From Tianweitania populi (GTDB taxonomy: Bacteria; Pseudomonadota; Alphaproteobacteria; Rhizobiales; Rhizobiaceae), in NCBI RefSeq assembly GCF_014652875.1, contig NZ_BMZQ01000001.1, positions 930,001-994,000 on the forward strand: DNA of 64,000 nt, read 5' to 3'. Position numbers and translations under genes: made by a program. Below the pieces are notes generated by a model, which ran no database searches, was not told where the DNA came from, and worked only from the letters and a program-made list of their open reading frames with translations. Below, one piece after another: positions 50,744 to 61,256 of this stretch (position 1 is the stretch's first letter; the number at the start of each line of letters is the position of its first letter).

Positions 50744-51158
50744 TCAGAACAGCCCAGACCATTCCGAGATGGCGGATCGCTTCGAAGAACGCGTTGAATT
50801 CAACCGGTTTCACAACAAACGAGTTCACGCCGCTGCTGTAGCTGCGCACCACGTCGCTTTCTTCCCGAGACGAGGTCAGCATCACCATTGGAATGTTGCG
50901 GTGCTCAGGATGCGCCTTGACCCGCTCTAACACCTCTAGACCGTTGATCTTTGGGAGCTTGAGGTCAAGCAAGACGACGGCAGGCGGCTCGGGATCGCGA
51001 CCCGCGAACTCGCCTTCACAAAAGATGTAATCGAGCGCCTGGACGCCATCGCGCGTGACGATGACTTGGTTGGCAACTTGGCTGCGCATAAGTGCTGCCA
51101 GTGTCAGTTCCACATCTGCGGGATTGTCTTCCACTAAGAGGATCGGACGCAGGTTCAT
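50715..51158 (-). CDS. Rcp-type response regulator
   Basis: 147 residues, a lone receiver of the Rcp1 type: PILLVEDNPADVELTLAAL, phosphoacceptor in VVLLDLKLPKINGLEVL, then LTSSREESDV and VVKPVEFNAFFEAIRHLG. This form typically receives phosphate from bacteriophytochrome kinases. It overlaps the phytochrome gene by four bases (ATGA), so the pair is coupled. Output must pass through another protein, perhaps the hybrid kinase that follows. Confidence 0.93.
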   Translation of the reverse strand: MNLRPILLVEDNPADVELTLAALMRSQVANQVIVTRDGVQALDYIFCEGEFAGRDPEPPAVVLLDLKLPKINGLEVLERVKAHPEHRNIPMVMLTSSREESDVVRSYSSGVNSFVVKPVEFNAFFEAIRHLGMVWAVLNEPFPARQT

Positions 51159-53383
51159 TTGGCCGCACGCCCCTTTTTCGGCTTCGGAAGCGTAAAGCTG
51201 AACGATGCTCCCTCATTGAGCTTGCCCTCCGCACGGATAGATCCGCCGTGCCGATCGATGATCCGCTTGGTCAGCGCCAAGCCGATGCCGGTGCCTTCGA
51301 AATCTTCGATATGATGAAGCCGCTGGAACACCTGGAACAGCTTGCCGCCATAGGCCATGTCGAACCCGACGCCATTGTCGCGCACTGTGTAAATGGTAGT
51401 GTTGCCTTCCTCGTGGCCCTCGATCTCAATGATCGCAGGGTCGCGGTCACGCGTGTACTTCACCGCATTGTCAGCCAGATTGTAGATCGCCTGGCGAACG
51501 AGGGCGGCGTCACCATAACCGTCAGGCAAAGTGCCGATGCGCCACTCGATACGACGCTCTTCGGTCATGTTGTCAAAGCTGCGGCGCACCTCGCCGGCCA
51601 CTTTCTGCATGTCAATCGACGACATGTTCAAGCTGGCGCGTCCTAGCTGAGAAAACCGGAGAAGGTCGTCGACAAGCTGACCAGCTGACAGAGCGGCGTT
51701 AGAAATCCCGGCCAAATAATGGCGCGAGATCGATTTCAGCTCCGCTTCTTCCTCATCAAGCAGCTGCGCATAGCCGAGGATGTGGCGGAAAGGCGCACGC
51801 AGATCATGCGAAATCGAATAGGAAAACGATTCGAGTTCCTTGTTGGAGCGCTGCAGCTCTTCTGCGAGTTCAGCACGCTCTTCAGCACGCTTGAGTACGA
51901 AATTGACGACAGCATTGCGGAACTCGCCCGCGGACTGGATCTCGGCAGTCGACCATGGCGCGGAATGATCGCGCACATTCTCTTTCCACGTCTCGAACGA
52001 TTTGCGCGGGTGAATGCGCATATCGACTTCGCTGACGGAAGGCTTCTTTGGGTCGCCGCCCCAGTTCACAGTGCGAACTACTTCGGGCCGGAACCACATG
52101 ATGAAGCTCGGATGCAGGCTTGAGATTGGCACGGCAAGCAAGCCGCTCGCCAAATCAGCAATGGCACTGCCGCCTGACCAAGCAGCTGCCAGGTTGTCGG
52201 TAGAATAAGGCCCATTGAGCTTGAGGCCGTGCAGCCACGTGGCGAGCTCCCGCATGGCTGTGCTCGGAGGAACACTGCCGGTTGCTAGAACCATGTCTTC
52301 CGTGATCACCGACGCGCCCTGCGCATTGGTGATGCCGAGCCACTGACGGGGGCGCTCAACCAAGCCTTGCTGGAAACTCGCTGCACGGCTGACATAAGCA
52401 ATCAGTTCCGTCTCGATCTGCTTAAAACCAAGACGCTGCCTGCTCTCATTCGTCCGATCGAAGCCGGCAATCTGTTGCGAAACGATGCGGCCAAGGAATT
52501 CAGCAGCGTTGCGTACCGGCGGAGGGACATGCAACGGCTCGGCATTGTGGCAGGAAATAAGTCCCCAGAGCTTCCCATCCACGATCAGCGAGATCGACAT
52601 GGACGCAGCTGTACCCATGTTGCGCATATATTCGAGATGGATCGGCGAGACACTGCGCAGCGCAGAACTGCCGAGATCGGTCGGCTGCCTGTCGACCGGC
52701 GAAAATGTCGGCACCAAAGGAACAGGCTCATAGGTCGCATTCGGGATCAACCGAATGCGGTTTTGCAAATACAATTCACGCGCCTGAACCGGAATATCAG
52801 TCGCCGGAAATCTAAGATCGAGGTAGGAGGGCAGGGTCCCGTCGCCATCTTCGGCGATGACCGTACCATCCCATTGCTCATTGAAGCGGTAGATCATGAC
52901 CCGATTGAAGCCGGTCAGATCGCGAACCTCGCGCGCCACCGCATCCGCCAGTTCCAGCGTGCCTTGGTAGCTTTCAGCATTATCGACGAAGCGCCGAAGC
53001 TTTGCGTAATGCGCTTCATTACCACCATGAGCCGAAGCCGGCTCGAATTCGAGCATCAATCCTTGTGGCGTCCGCTGCGCCGACACATGATGCCGGTTGT
53101 TGCCGATCAGGATCGACTGTTCGAACGAGTCGTCCGGGCGCTTCAACCAGGCGGCCAAATCGCTACGCAATGACGCGAAAGCGCCCGGCTCGATGACCTT
53201 CGAGCCACCGTCATCAACGATCAATCCACCGAGAACAGCATCCACGTTCGCGCTGTATTGCAGAACGGCGAAGTCAGCTTCATCCAGGAAAAGTAAGGCT
53301 CCATGGGGCTGAATTCCGCCGGGAATGCGGATCGGCTCTTGCGCACAAAGGTCGAGAGACGGCAACTCCGAGGCATCAGGCAA
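51155..53383 (-). CDS. bphP: Bacteriophytochrome histidine kinase
   Basis: 742 residues: PAS (about 15-130) with the biliverdin-binding C13 (LDLCAQEPI), GAF (about 145-305) with ATDIPVQARELY and LRSVSPIHLEYMRNMG, PHY (about 325-500) with the tongue motifs PRKSF and WGGDP, then histidine kinase with H526 (SISHDLRAPF) and ATPase (NLADNAVKYT, GTGIGLALT). It should sense red/far-red light through covalently bound biliverdin and start a phosphorelay to the Rcp receiver. No heme oxygenase to make biliverdin lies in the window. Confidence 0.95.
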   Translation of the reverse strand: MPDASELPSLDLCAQEPIRIPGGIQPHGALLFLDEADFAVLQYSANVDAVLGGLIVDDGGSKVIEPGAFASLRSDLAAWLKRPDDSFEQSILIGNNRHHVSAQRTPQGLMLEFEPASAHGGNEAHYAKLRRFVDNAESYQGTLELADAVAREVRDLTGFNRVMIYRFNEQWDGTVIAEDGDGTLPSYLDLRFPATDIPVQARELYLQNRIRLIPNATYEPVPLVPTFSPVDRQPTDLGSSALRSVSPIHLEYMRNMGTAASMSISLIVDGKLWGLISCHNAEPLHVPPPVRNAAEFLGRIVSQQIAGFDRTNESRQRLGFKQIETELIAYVSRAASFQQGLVERPRQWLGITNAQGASVITEDMVLATGSVPPSTAMRELATWLHGLKLNGPYSTDNLAAAWSGGSAIADLASGLLAVPISSLHPSFIMWFRPEVVRTVNWGGDPKKPSVSEVDMRIHPRKSFETWKENVRDHSAPWSTAEIQSAGEFRNAVVNFVLKRAEERAELAEELQRSNKELESFSYSISHDLRAPFRHILGYAQLLDEEEAELKSISRHYLAGISNAALSAGQLVDDLLRFSQLGRASLNMSSIDMQKVAGEVRRSFDNMTEERRIEWRIGTLPDGYGDAALVRQAIYNLADNAVKYTRDRDPAIIEIEGHEEGNTTIYTVRDNGVGFDMAYGGKLFQVFQRLHHIEDFEGTGIGLALTKRIIDRHGGSIRAEGKLNEGASFSFTLPKPKKGRAAK

Positions 53384-53586
53384 ATTCTAGTTCCATGTTA
53401 TAGAAGCCACTAAACAATATTCAAACTGACTAATACTTCGAGCCGAAGGCTGCGGGTGATTTGCGGCATATGTAGGCCAAGCACTGCGCATGGAAATAAC
53501 GGCACTGAAATTTCATGACATGTGATGACAAGCGTGCGGCAGTTCACAGCCTATCGCATCTTCCTACAAAAGTCGTGAATCGGCGG

Positions 53587-53615
53587 TTGACCGCTACCAG
53601 GGCGCTGAATATGGT
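53587..53615 (+). promoter_or_regulatory. Promoter of tRNA-Lys
   Basis: TTGACC (53587-53592) and TATGGT (53610-53615) are separated by 17 bases, close to the sigma-70 consensus. The mature tRNA begins 33 bases after the second hexamer, as is usual for a stable RNA. Confidence 0.62.
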
Positions 53616-53647
53616 CCGCCGCACTTTCGGACCGCTTCGCGGCTCCC

Positions 53648-53723
<76 letters not shown>

Positions 53724-53836
53724 CTTCAAGACACCCCATTCGCCGCACAGGATCGTGACGCCTTGGCACATTGGGCTGGTGGCCTGATCTGCGCTATAGG
53801 CCGTGCGAAACGTTCGGGCAGGGCACTTCTCAGATC

Positions 53837-54577
53837 ATGGCAGTCGACGTCGGTTACCTTAGCGCAGTCGGAGCCGGAGCCTTGTCGTTCCTGTCGCCCT
53901 GCGTGCTGCCATTGGTGCCGCCTTACCTTTGTTACATGGCTGGCGTGACCGTCGATGATTTTCGCGAGGGTCGGGCGGCTCCTACGGCACAACGATCTGC
54001 TTTGGCCAGCGCGGGTCTGGCTTTCGTGCTGGGTTTCTCGACAGTCTTTGTTTTGTTGGGCCTGACAGCTTCGGCCTTTGGCCGTCTGCTTCTCGCCTAT
54101 AAGTATGAGCTCGGTTTCGTTTCCGGCGCGATCATCATGCTGATGGGACTTAACTTCCTCGGCATCATCCGCATTCCGTTTCTGTCGCGCGAGGCGCGGT
54201 TTCAGACGGAAGGACGACCGGCGAGCTTGTTTGCCTCTTATGTCATGGGGCTCGCCTTCGCCTTCGGATGGACACCTTGCATCGGTCCGGTGCTGAGTCC
54301 GATCCTGACGCTGGCTGCGGGTCGCGGCACGCTGACAGAGGGCGCAACGATGCTTGCCGCTTATTCGCTAGGCCTTGGCATCCCATTTCTGGCGGCGGCC
54401 TTCTTTTCCGGTGCCTTCATGCGCTTTCTTGGGCGGTTCAAGGTTCATCTGGGACGCATAGAAAAGGTCATGGGCGTGCTGCTCATCCTTGCTGGCTTGG
54501 CATTCATGACCGGAGGCATCCAGACGGTGTCCTACTGGCTCCTCGAGAGTTTTCCGGTTCTCGGCCGTCTTGGCTGA
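53837..54577 (+). CDS. ccdA: Cytochrome c biogenesis protein CcdA
   Basis: 246 residues with six hydrophobic segments. The two cysteines that carry electrons across the membrane are in FLSPCVLPLVPP and GWTPCIGPVLSP. It passes reducing power from cytoplasmic thioredoxin to periplasmic partners for cytochrome c haem attachment or disulfide reduction. The start used is ATG 53837; a TTG far upstream opens the same frame but lacks support. No partner thioredoxin is adjacent. Confidence 0.92.
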   Translation: MAVDVGYLSAVGAGALSFLSPCVLPLVPPYLCYMAGVTVDDFREGRAAPTAQRSALASAGLAFVLGFSTVFVLLGLTASAFGRLLLAYKYELGFVSGAIIMLMGLNFLGIIRIPFLSREARFQTEGRPASLFASYVMGLAFAFGWTPCIGPVLSPILTLAAGRGTLTEGATMLAAYSLGLGIPFLAAAFFSGAFMRFLGRFKVHLGRIEKVMGVLLILAGLAFMTGGIQTVSYWLLESFPVLGRLG

Positions 54578-54653
54578 AGCGAGCGGTGTGAAAGTTCCTT
54601 TTTTAAGAGAGCTGCGCTAGACGGGCTTCATCACCCTGTTGCGGAGCCGACGC

Positions 54654-56012
54654 ATGCCTGATCGTAGCTGTTTGTCCATCGTCCTTGCGGCCGGCGAGGG
54701 CACCCGCATGAAGAGCGCTTTGCCAAAGGTTCTGCATAAAGTGGCAGGCCTCCCCCTTGTTGGCCACGTCGTTGCCGCCGCGCGCGGTGCAGGGGCTGGC
54801 GACATTGCCGTCGTTGTGGGACGTGGTGCAGATGAGGTTCGCGCCGCGATCGATGCGAAGGAAGGTTTGCTGGAAACTTTCGTGCAGACGGAGCGAAAAG
54901 GGACCGGGCACGCAGTTCTGGCTGCTCGTGAAGCACTTAGCCGTGGCTATGATGACGTACTCGTGTTGTTCGGCGACACACCGCTTGTGCAATCCGACGC
55001 CTTACTGACCGCGCGCGAAAAGCTCGCATCCGGGGCGACCGTCGTCGTCATGGGGTTCCGCACCGACAAGCCTGCCGGTTACGGGCGCCTGATTGAAGAC
55101 AACGGTGCGCTCATAGCGATCCGCGAGGACAAGGATTGCTCGGAGGCCGAGCGTGCCATCACCTTCTGCAATGGTGGCTTGATGGCGATAGCCGGCGCGC
55201 ATGCGCTGGCTCTGCTGGATGCGATCGGCAACGACAACGCCAAGGGTGAGTACTACCTGACCGACATCGTTGCCATTGCGCGGAAACAGGGGCTTGCTGT
55301 CGTGGCCGCAGAGGTCGATGCGCAGAGTGTGCTCGGCGTCAACAACCGCGTCGAGCTTGCTGAAGCGGAGTCGCTCTGGCAGGTCCGTCGTCGCCATCAG
55401 GCGATGCTTGATGGCGCGACGCTGATTGCGCCGGAAACCGTGTTCTTCTCGCATGATACGGTGGTCGGCTCAGACACGGTCATCGAACCGAATGTGTTTT
55501 TCGGTCCGGGCGTGACTGTCGATGGCGGCGTGACGATCCATGCCTTTTCGCATCTTGAAGGCACGACGATTGGCACGGGCGCGGAGATCGGGCCCTTCGC
55601 GCGGCTCCGGCCAGGCGCGGAACTTGGCGAGAAGTCGAAGGTCGGCAACTTCTGTGAGGTCAAGAAAGCCAAGGTTGGTCAGGGCGCCAAGATCAACCAC
55701 CTTACCTATATCGGCGACGCTTCGATCGGAGCCGGTTCCAACATCGGTGCCGGAACCATCACCTGCAATTACGACAGCATGAATAAGTTCAAGACTGAGA
55801 TCGGCTCAAACGCCTTCATTGGCTCGAACTCCTCTCTTGTTGCGCCAGTCAGCATCGGCGATGGCGCATATGTGGCTTCCGGTAGCGTCATCACCCAGGA
55901 CGTTCCAGGCGACGCGTTGGCCTTCGGCCGTGCCCGCCAGAAGACGATCGAAGGTCGTGCCGAAGACCTCAGGGCTCGTCAGCGCAGCATCAAGGAAGCG
56001 TCATCCAAATAG
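54654..56012 (+). CDS. glmU: Bifunctional UDP-GlcNAc pyrophosphorylase / GlcN-1-P acetyltransferase
   Basis: 452 residues. N-terminal nucleotidyltransferase ([20 protein letters not shown]), then a left-handed beta helix with hexapeptide repeats (from about 255), including the acetyl-CoA site [19 protein letters not shown] and [12 protein letters not shown]. It makes UDP-GlcNAc from glucosamine-1-phosphate. ATG 54654 has GGAG eight bases before it. glmS follows after about 110 bp, so the pathway from fructose-6-phosphate is represented here except GlmM. Confidence 0.97.
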   Translation: MPDRSCLSIVLAAGEGTRMKSALPKVLHKVAGLPLVGHVVAAARGAGAGDIAVVVGRGADEVRAAIDAKEGLLETFVQTERKGTGHAVLAAREALSRGYDDVLVLFGDTPLVQSDALLTAREKLASGATVVVMGFRTDKPAGYGRLIEDNGALIAIREDKDCSEAERAITFCNGGLMAIAGAHALALLDAIGNDNAKGEYYLTDIVAIARKQGLAVVAAEVDAQSVLGVNNRVELAEAESLWQVRRRHQAMLDGATLIAPETVFFSHDTVVGSDTVIEPNVFFGPGVTVDGGVTIHAFSHLEGTTIGTGAEIGPFARLRPGAELGEKSKVGNFCEVKKAKVGQGAKINHLTYIGDASIGAGSNIGAGTITCNYDSMNKFKTEIGSNAFIGSNSSLVAPVSIGDGAYVASGSVITQDVPGDALAFGRARQKTIEGRAEDLRARQRSIKEASSK

Positions 56013-56125
56013 GTGCAGCGACCTGCAGAACCGCTGCAACGTTTCGATACCATAAGTGACTTCTTAACTGCCGACGTTAAACGTAGATAGCACCGGGGTT
56101 TAAAGCCGGATTCGAGGGATAGTTT

Positions 56126-57949
<1,824 letters not shown>

Positions 57950-57957
57950 TCATCGCG

Positions 57958-57977
57958 CAGAGGCGGAAACGCCTCTG
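57958..57977 (+). other. Strong hairpin right after glmS, no T-run
   Basis: CAGAGGCG and CGCCTCTG form a perfect 8-bp stem with a GAAA tetraloop, eight bases after the glmS stop. The sequence after it (TCATTTG) is not a T-run, so it is more likely an mRNA-stabilising or processing element between glmS and the DUF502 gene than a terminator. Confidence 0.6.
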
Positions 57978-58034
57978 TCATTTGCCCGACAGGCGTTCTC
58001 AGCTAAGAAGGAGCGTACAGGGGCAGGTGGCACA

Positions 58035-58730
58035 ATGGCGGATCCAATCAAGCCGCGCGGAATGGCGCGGATCAGAAACTACTTTCTGACGGGCGTCGTC
58101 GTGATCGCGCCGCTTGCGATCACCGCCTACCTCACCTGGTACTTCATCCACCTGATTGACAGCTGGGTGAAGCCCTACATTCCCTACCGCTACAATCCCG
58201 AAAGCTACCTGCCGTTCGCAATCCCCGGCTTCGGCCTGGTGGTGGCGTTGATCTTCATCACGCTTGTCGGGTTCCTCGCTGCCAACTTTATCGGTGGTTC
58301 GATCCTCAAGTTCGGCGAGCGCATTCTCGACCAGATCCCACTGGCTCGAAACGTTTATCGTGGCCTGAAGCAGATCTTCACGACGGTTCTCGATAACCGC
58401 AGCGAGCTGTTCAAGAAGGTTGGGCTGGTTGAATGGCCGCGTCGTGGCACATGGTCTATCGTCTTCATTCCCAAGCAGCAGGACTCAGAGATTAACGCGG
58501 CGCTGGCTGAGCGTGAAGGCAAAGTGATGGCGGTGTTCCGGCCCATTACGCCGAATATCACCACTGGCTACATCATGTATGTGCGCGAGGAGGATGTCGT
58601 GCCGCTTTCGATGTCGATTGAAGAGGCCGTTCGCTTCCTGGTTTCCGCCGGCTTGGTCACGCCCGAATTCCATGGGTCACGCGCGGATGTGGAAGCCAAG
58701 CTCCCGGCAGGATCGTTACCCGGCTCGTAG
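58035..58730 (+). CDS. DUF502 family membrane protein
   Basis: 231 residues. Two hydrophobic segments (about 14-35 and 60-80), then a cytoplasmic domain: GGSILKFGERILDQIPLARN, IYRGLKQIF-like VYRGLKQIFTTVLDN, and MYVREEDVVPLSMSIEEAVR. These fit DUF502. Function is unknown, though family members occur widely and in plants (COV proteins). The frame stays open far upstream as a glmS shadow; ATG 58035 begins the family similarity. Its end overlaps recG (opposite strand) by 15 bases. Confidence 0.87.
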   Translation: MADPIKPRGMARIRNYFLTGVVVIAPLAITAYLTWYFIHLIDSWVKPYIPYRYNPESYLPFAIPGFGLVVALIFITLVGFLAANFIGGSILKFGERILDQIPLARNVYRGLKQIFTTVLDNRSELFKKVGLVEWPRRGTWSIVFIPKQQDSEINAALAEREGKVMAVFRPITPNITTGYIMYVREEDVVPLSMSIEEAVRFLVSAGLVTPEFHGSRADVEAKLPAGSLPGS

Positions 58731-60824
58731 CAGACGCACGGCTTCATCGCGTCCGAAAAGATAAAGCAGGTGGCGGATGGCCTCGCCACGTTCTGACTTC
58801 AGGTCGGGGTCGCGCTGTAACAGCAAGCGGGCGTCGTCTCGCGCGATCTCCAGCAGATCGGAATGCACATCCAAGCGAGCAACGCGAAAGCCCGGGGTGC
58901 CAGATTGCTTTGTCCCCATCAGCTCGCCTTCGCCACGCAGCTTGAGGTCTTCTTCGGCGATGAGGAAGCCGTCCTCGGTGTCGCGCAAGACGCTCAGCCG
59001 CTTGCGCGCGGTTTCGCCTGCTGGCTCCTTGTAAAGCAGCACGCAGGTCGATGGCTTCGAGCCGCGACCGACGCGTCCGCGCAATTGATGTAGCTGCGCC
59101 AGACCGAAGCGCTCAGCATGTTCGATCACGATGATCGTGGCATCGGGTACGTCCACGCCGACCTCGATAACGGTGGTTGCAATCAGGATGCGTGTCTCGC
59201 CGCTCTTGAAAGCAGCCATGGCCGCGTCTTTGTCTGTACCTTTCATCCGGCCGTGGACCAGACCAATCCGATCGCCGAACAAAGGCTGAAGCTTCTTGAA
59301 GCGATCTTCCGCTGACATCAGCTTGATCTCTTCGGACTCCTCCACAAGGGGGCAGATCCAATAGATCTTCTGACCGTCGGCGACGGCAGCCCGCATGCGC
59401 TCCACTAGTTCGTCAATACGGTCCAGCGGCAAGGTGACGGTCTTGATCGGCTGACGCCCGACCGGCTTTTCGGTTAGGCGTGACACGTCCATATCGCCGA
59501 AGGCAGTCAACACGAGGGTGCGCGGGATAGGCGTTGCGGTCATCACCAGCATGTCAGGAGCTGCCCCCTTGGCGGTCATAGCCAGGCGCTGATGCACACC
59601 GAAGCGATGCTGCTCATCGACGATTGCCAGAACGAGATCCTTGTAGCTGACGCCCTCTTGGAAGAGCGCATGCGTGCCGACGACGATATCGATGCTGCCA
59701 TCCGCCAACCCGGCAAGAATTTGGGCTCGCTCGGCGCCTTTCCCACGTCCCGTCAGCACTGCGGTCGTGAGACCGGCTTTTTCCGCAAGCGGTGCGATGG
59801 TCGCATAATGCTGATGTGCCAGGATTTCGGTTGGAGCCATCAAGGCAGACTGCCCGCCGGCTTCCGCAGCACGCGCCATCGCAAGCAAAGCGACAACCGT
59901 CTTGCCCGCACCAACGTCACCCTGCAGAAGCCGCACCATGCGTTCGGGGTCTGCGAGATCGGCCTCGATCTCCTTTAGGGCATTGGCTTGGCTGCCGGTG
60001 AGGCTATAGGGCAATGCAGCCTTTACGGCCTCGACAATTCGGCCGTCACCATCAAGTGGCCGTCCAGCCAGACGCCGCATGCGCGATCGCACAAGGGCCA
60101 GCGCGACCTGGCTTGCAAGCAACTCGTCATAAGCCAGCCGCCGCCAGGCGGGGCTTTCAGGCGCAATATCCTCCGGCTCCTCGAAGTGGTGCAGCGCGCG
60201 TAGGGCACTGTCGAAGCTCTGCCAACGCTCGCGCGCAAGAAGGCTCGCATCCAGCCACTCGGGCAGCGGGGATATTCGCTCGACGGCGGCGGACAATGCC
60301 TTGCGCAAGACTTTACCGGAAAGGCCTGATGTCAGCGGGTAGACTGGTTCGAGCAACGGCAGGGATGCCGCATCTTCCAGCAAAGCTATGTGGTCGGGAT
60401 GAACCATGCTAGGGCGGCCGTTGAACCACTCCATCCGACCGCTGACGATGACCGTCTCACCTTCCGGTAGTTGCTTCTCCAGCCATGTGGCATGACCGCG
60501 GAAGAAGGTCAGTGCCAGCTCGCCGGTGTCATCATGTGCAAACACTCTGTACGGCACAGATCGATTGCCGCTTGGTGGCGGCTGATGCCGGTCCACACGG
60601 ACTTCCAGCGTGACGATCGCACCTTCTGGAGCGTAGGCGATACCAGGCCGATTGCGTCGATCGATCATGCCTTGTGGCAGAACGAAAATGAGGTCGCCGA
60701 TGCGAACCTCCCGATCCGAGACATCGACAGGCACTATATTCTTGAGCAATGCCGAGAGCTTAGGACCAACGCCTTCAAGCGATGTCGCAGGAGCAAACAG
60801 GGGGTCGAGCTTGGGTGGACGCAT
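58716..60824 (-). CDS. recG: ATP-dependent DNA helicase RecG
   Basis: 702 residues. An N-terminal wedge/OB domain (about 60-150), then helicase motifs: LLQGDVGAGKTVVALLA (Walker A), VDEQHRFGVHQ (motif II), TATPIPRTL (motif III) and the C-terminal GRVGRGSKPS (motif VI), with the final GTKQSGTPGFRVARL region typical of RecG. It reverses stalled replication forks and moves branched DNA. It diverges from sdhE across 130 bp and is convergent with DUF502. Confidence 0.97.
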   Translation of the reverse strand: MRPPKLDPLFAPATSLEGVGPKLSALLKNIVPVDVSDREVRIGDLIFVLPQGMIDRRNRPGIAYAPEGAIVTLEVRVDRHQPPPSGNRSVPYRVFAHDDTGELALTFFRGHATWLEKQLPEGETVIVSGRMEWFNGRPSMVHPDHIALLEDAASLPLLEPVYPLTSGLSGKVLRKALSAAVERISPLPEWLDASLLARERWQSFDSALRALHHFEEPEDIAPESPAWRRLAYDELLASQVALALVRSRMRRLAGRPLDGDGRIVEAVKAALPYSLTGSQANALKEIEADLADPERMVRLLQGDVGAGKTVVALLAMARAAEAGGQSALMAPTEILAHQHYATIAPLAEKAGLTTAVLTGRGKGAERAQILAGLADGSIDIVVGTHALFQEGVSYKDLVLAIVDEQHRFGVHQRLAMTAKGAAPDMLVMTATPIPRTLVLTAFGDMDVSRLTEKPVGRQPIKTVTLPLDRIDELVERMRAAVADGQKIYWICPLVEESEEIKLMSAEDRFKKLQPLFGDRIGLVHGRMKGTDKDAAMAAFKSGETRILIATTVIEVGVDVPDATIIVIEHAERFGLAQLHQLRGRVGRGSKPSTCVLLYKEPAGETARKRLSVLRDTEDGFLIAEEDLKLRGEGELMGTKQSGTPGFRVARLDVHSDLLEIARDDARLLLQRDPDLKSERGEAIRHLLYLFGRDEAVRLLRAG

Positions 60825-60956
60825 GATGTTGCTGTAAGCGTTTCCGATTGAACTTCCAAGATAAGGCCGGCTGCCGGGTTACGAAGGCTGACACTTCGTT
60901 CTTGCCGCGTTATATCGCCGTTCAAACTCGCTTCTCAACGCATCAAGGCCTCATCC

Positions 60957-61256
60957 ATGACTGGTACAACCCGCTCCAGCGACGGACTCGATCCGCGCGC
61001 CAAGAAGGCGCTGCTTCGTTCGTGGCGTCGCGGCATACGGGAAATGGACCTCATTCTCGGCCGATTCGCCGACGCCGAGATCGGCACCTTGAACGAAGAA
61101 GAAATCGAACAATATGAGCGGCTTCTGGATGTTCCTGATGTTGACCTCTTCTCCTTCATGACTGGCGAACGCACCGCCCCGGAGGCGGTCGACACCCCGA
61201 TGTTCCGACGCGTCGTCGCATTCTCCCGTTCGCAAGGCCTGGCATTTCCCTCATGA
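60957..61256 (+). CDS. sdhE: FAD assembly factor SdhE
   Basis: 99 residues, all helical. The signature is [18 protein letters not shown], where the RGxxE-type motif contacts the flavoprotein. SdhE assists covalent flavin attachment to succinate dehydrogenase. Its stop overlaps the mfd start (ATGA). The location next to mfd and recG is common in alphaproteobacteria and does not imply a shared job. Confidence 0.93.
   Translation: MTGTTRSSDGLDPRAKKALLRSWRRGIREMDLILGRFADAEIGTLNEEEIEQYERLLDVPDVDLFSFMTGERTAPEAVDTPMFRRVVAFSRSQGLAFPS

Noticed and set aside
52525-52620. Phytochrome motif CHN instead of the common CHH
   Set aside because: The first His, which contacts the chromophore D ring, is retained; variation in the next residue is likely harmless.
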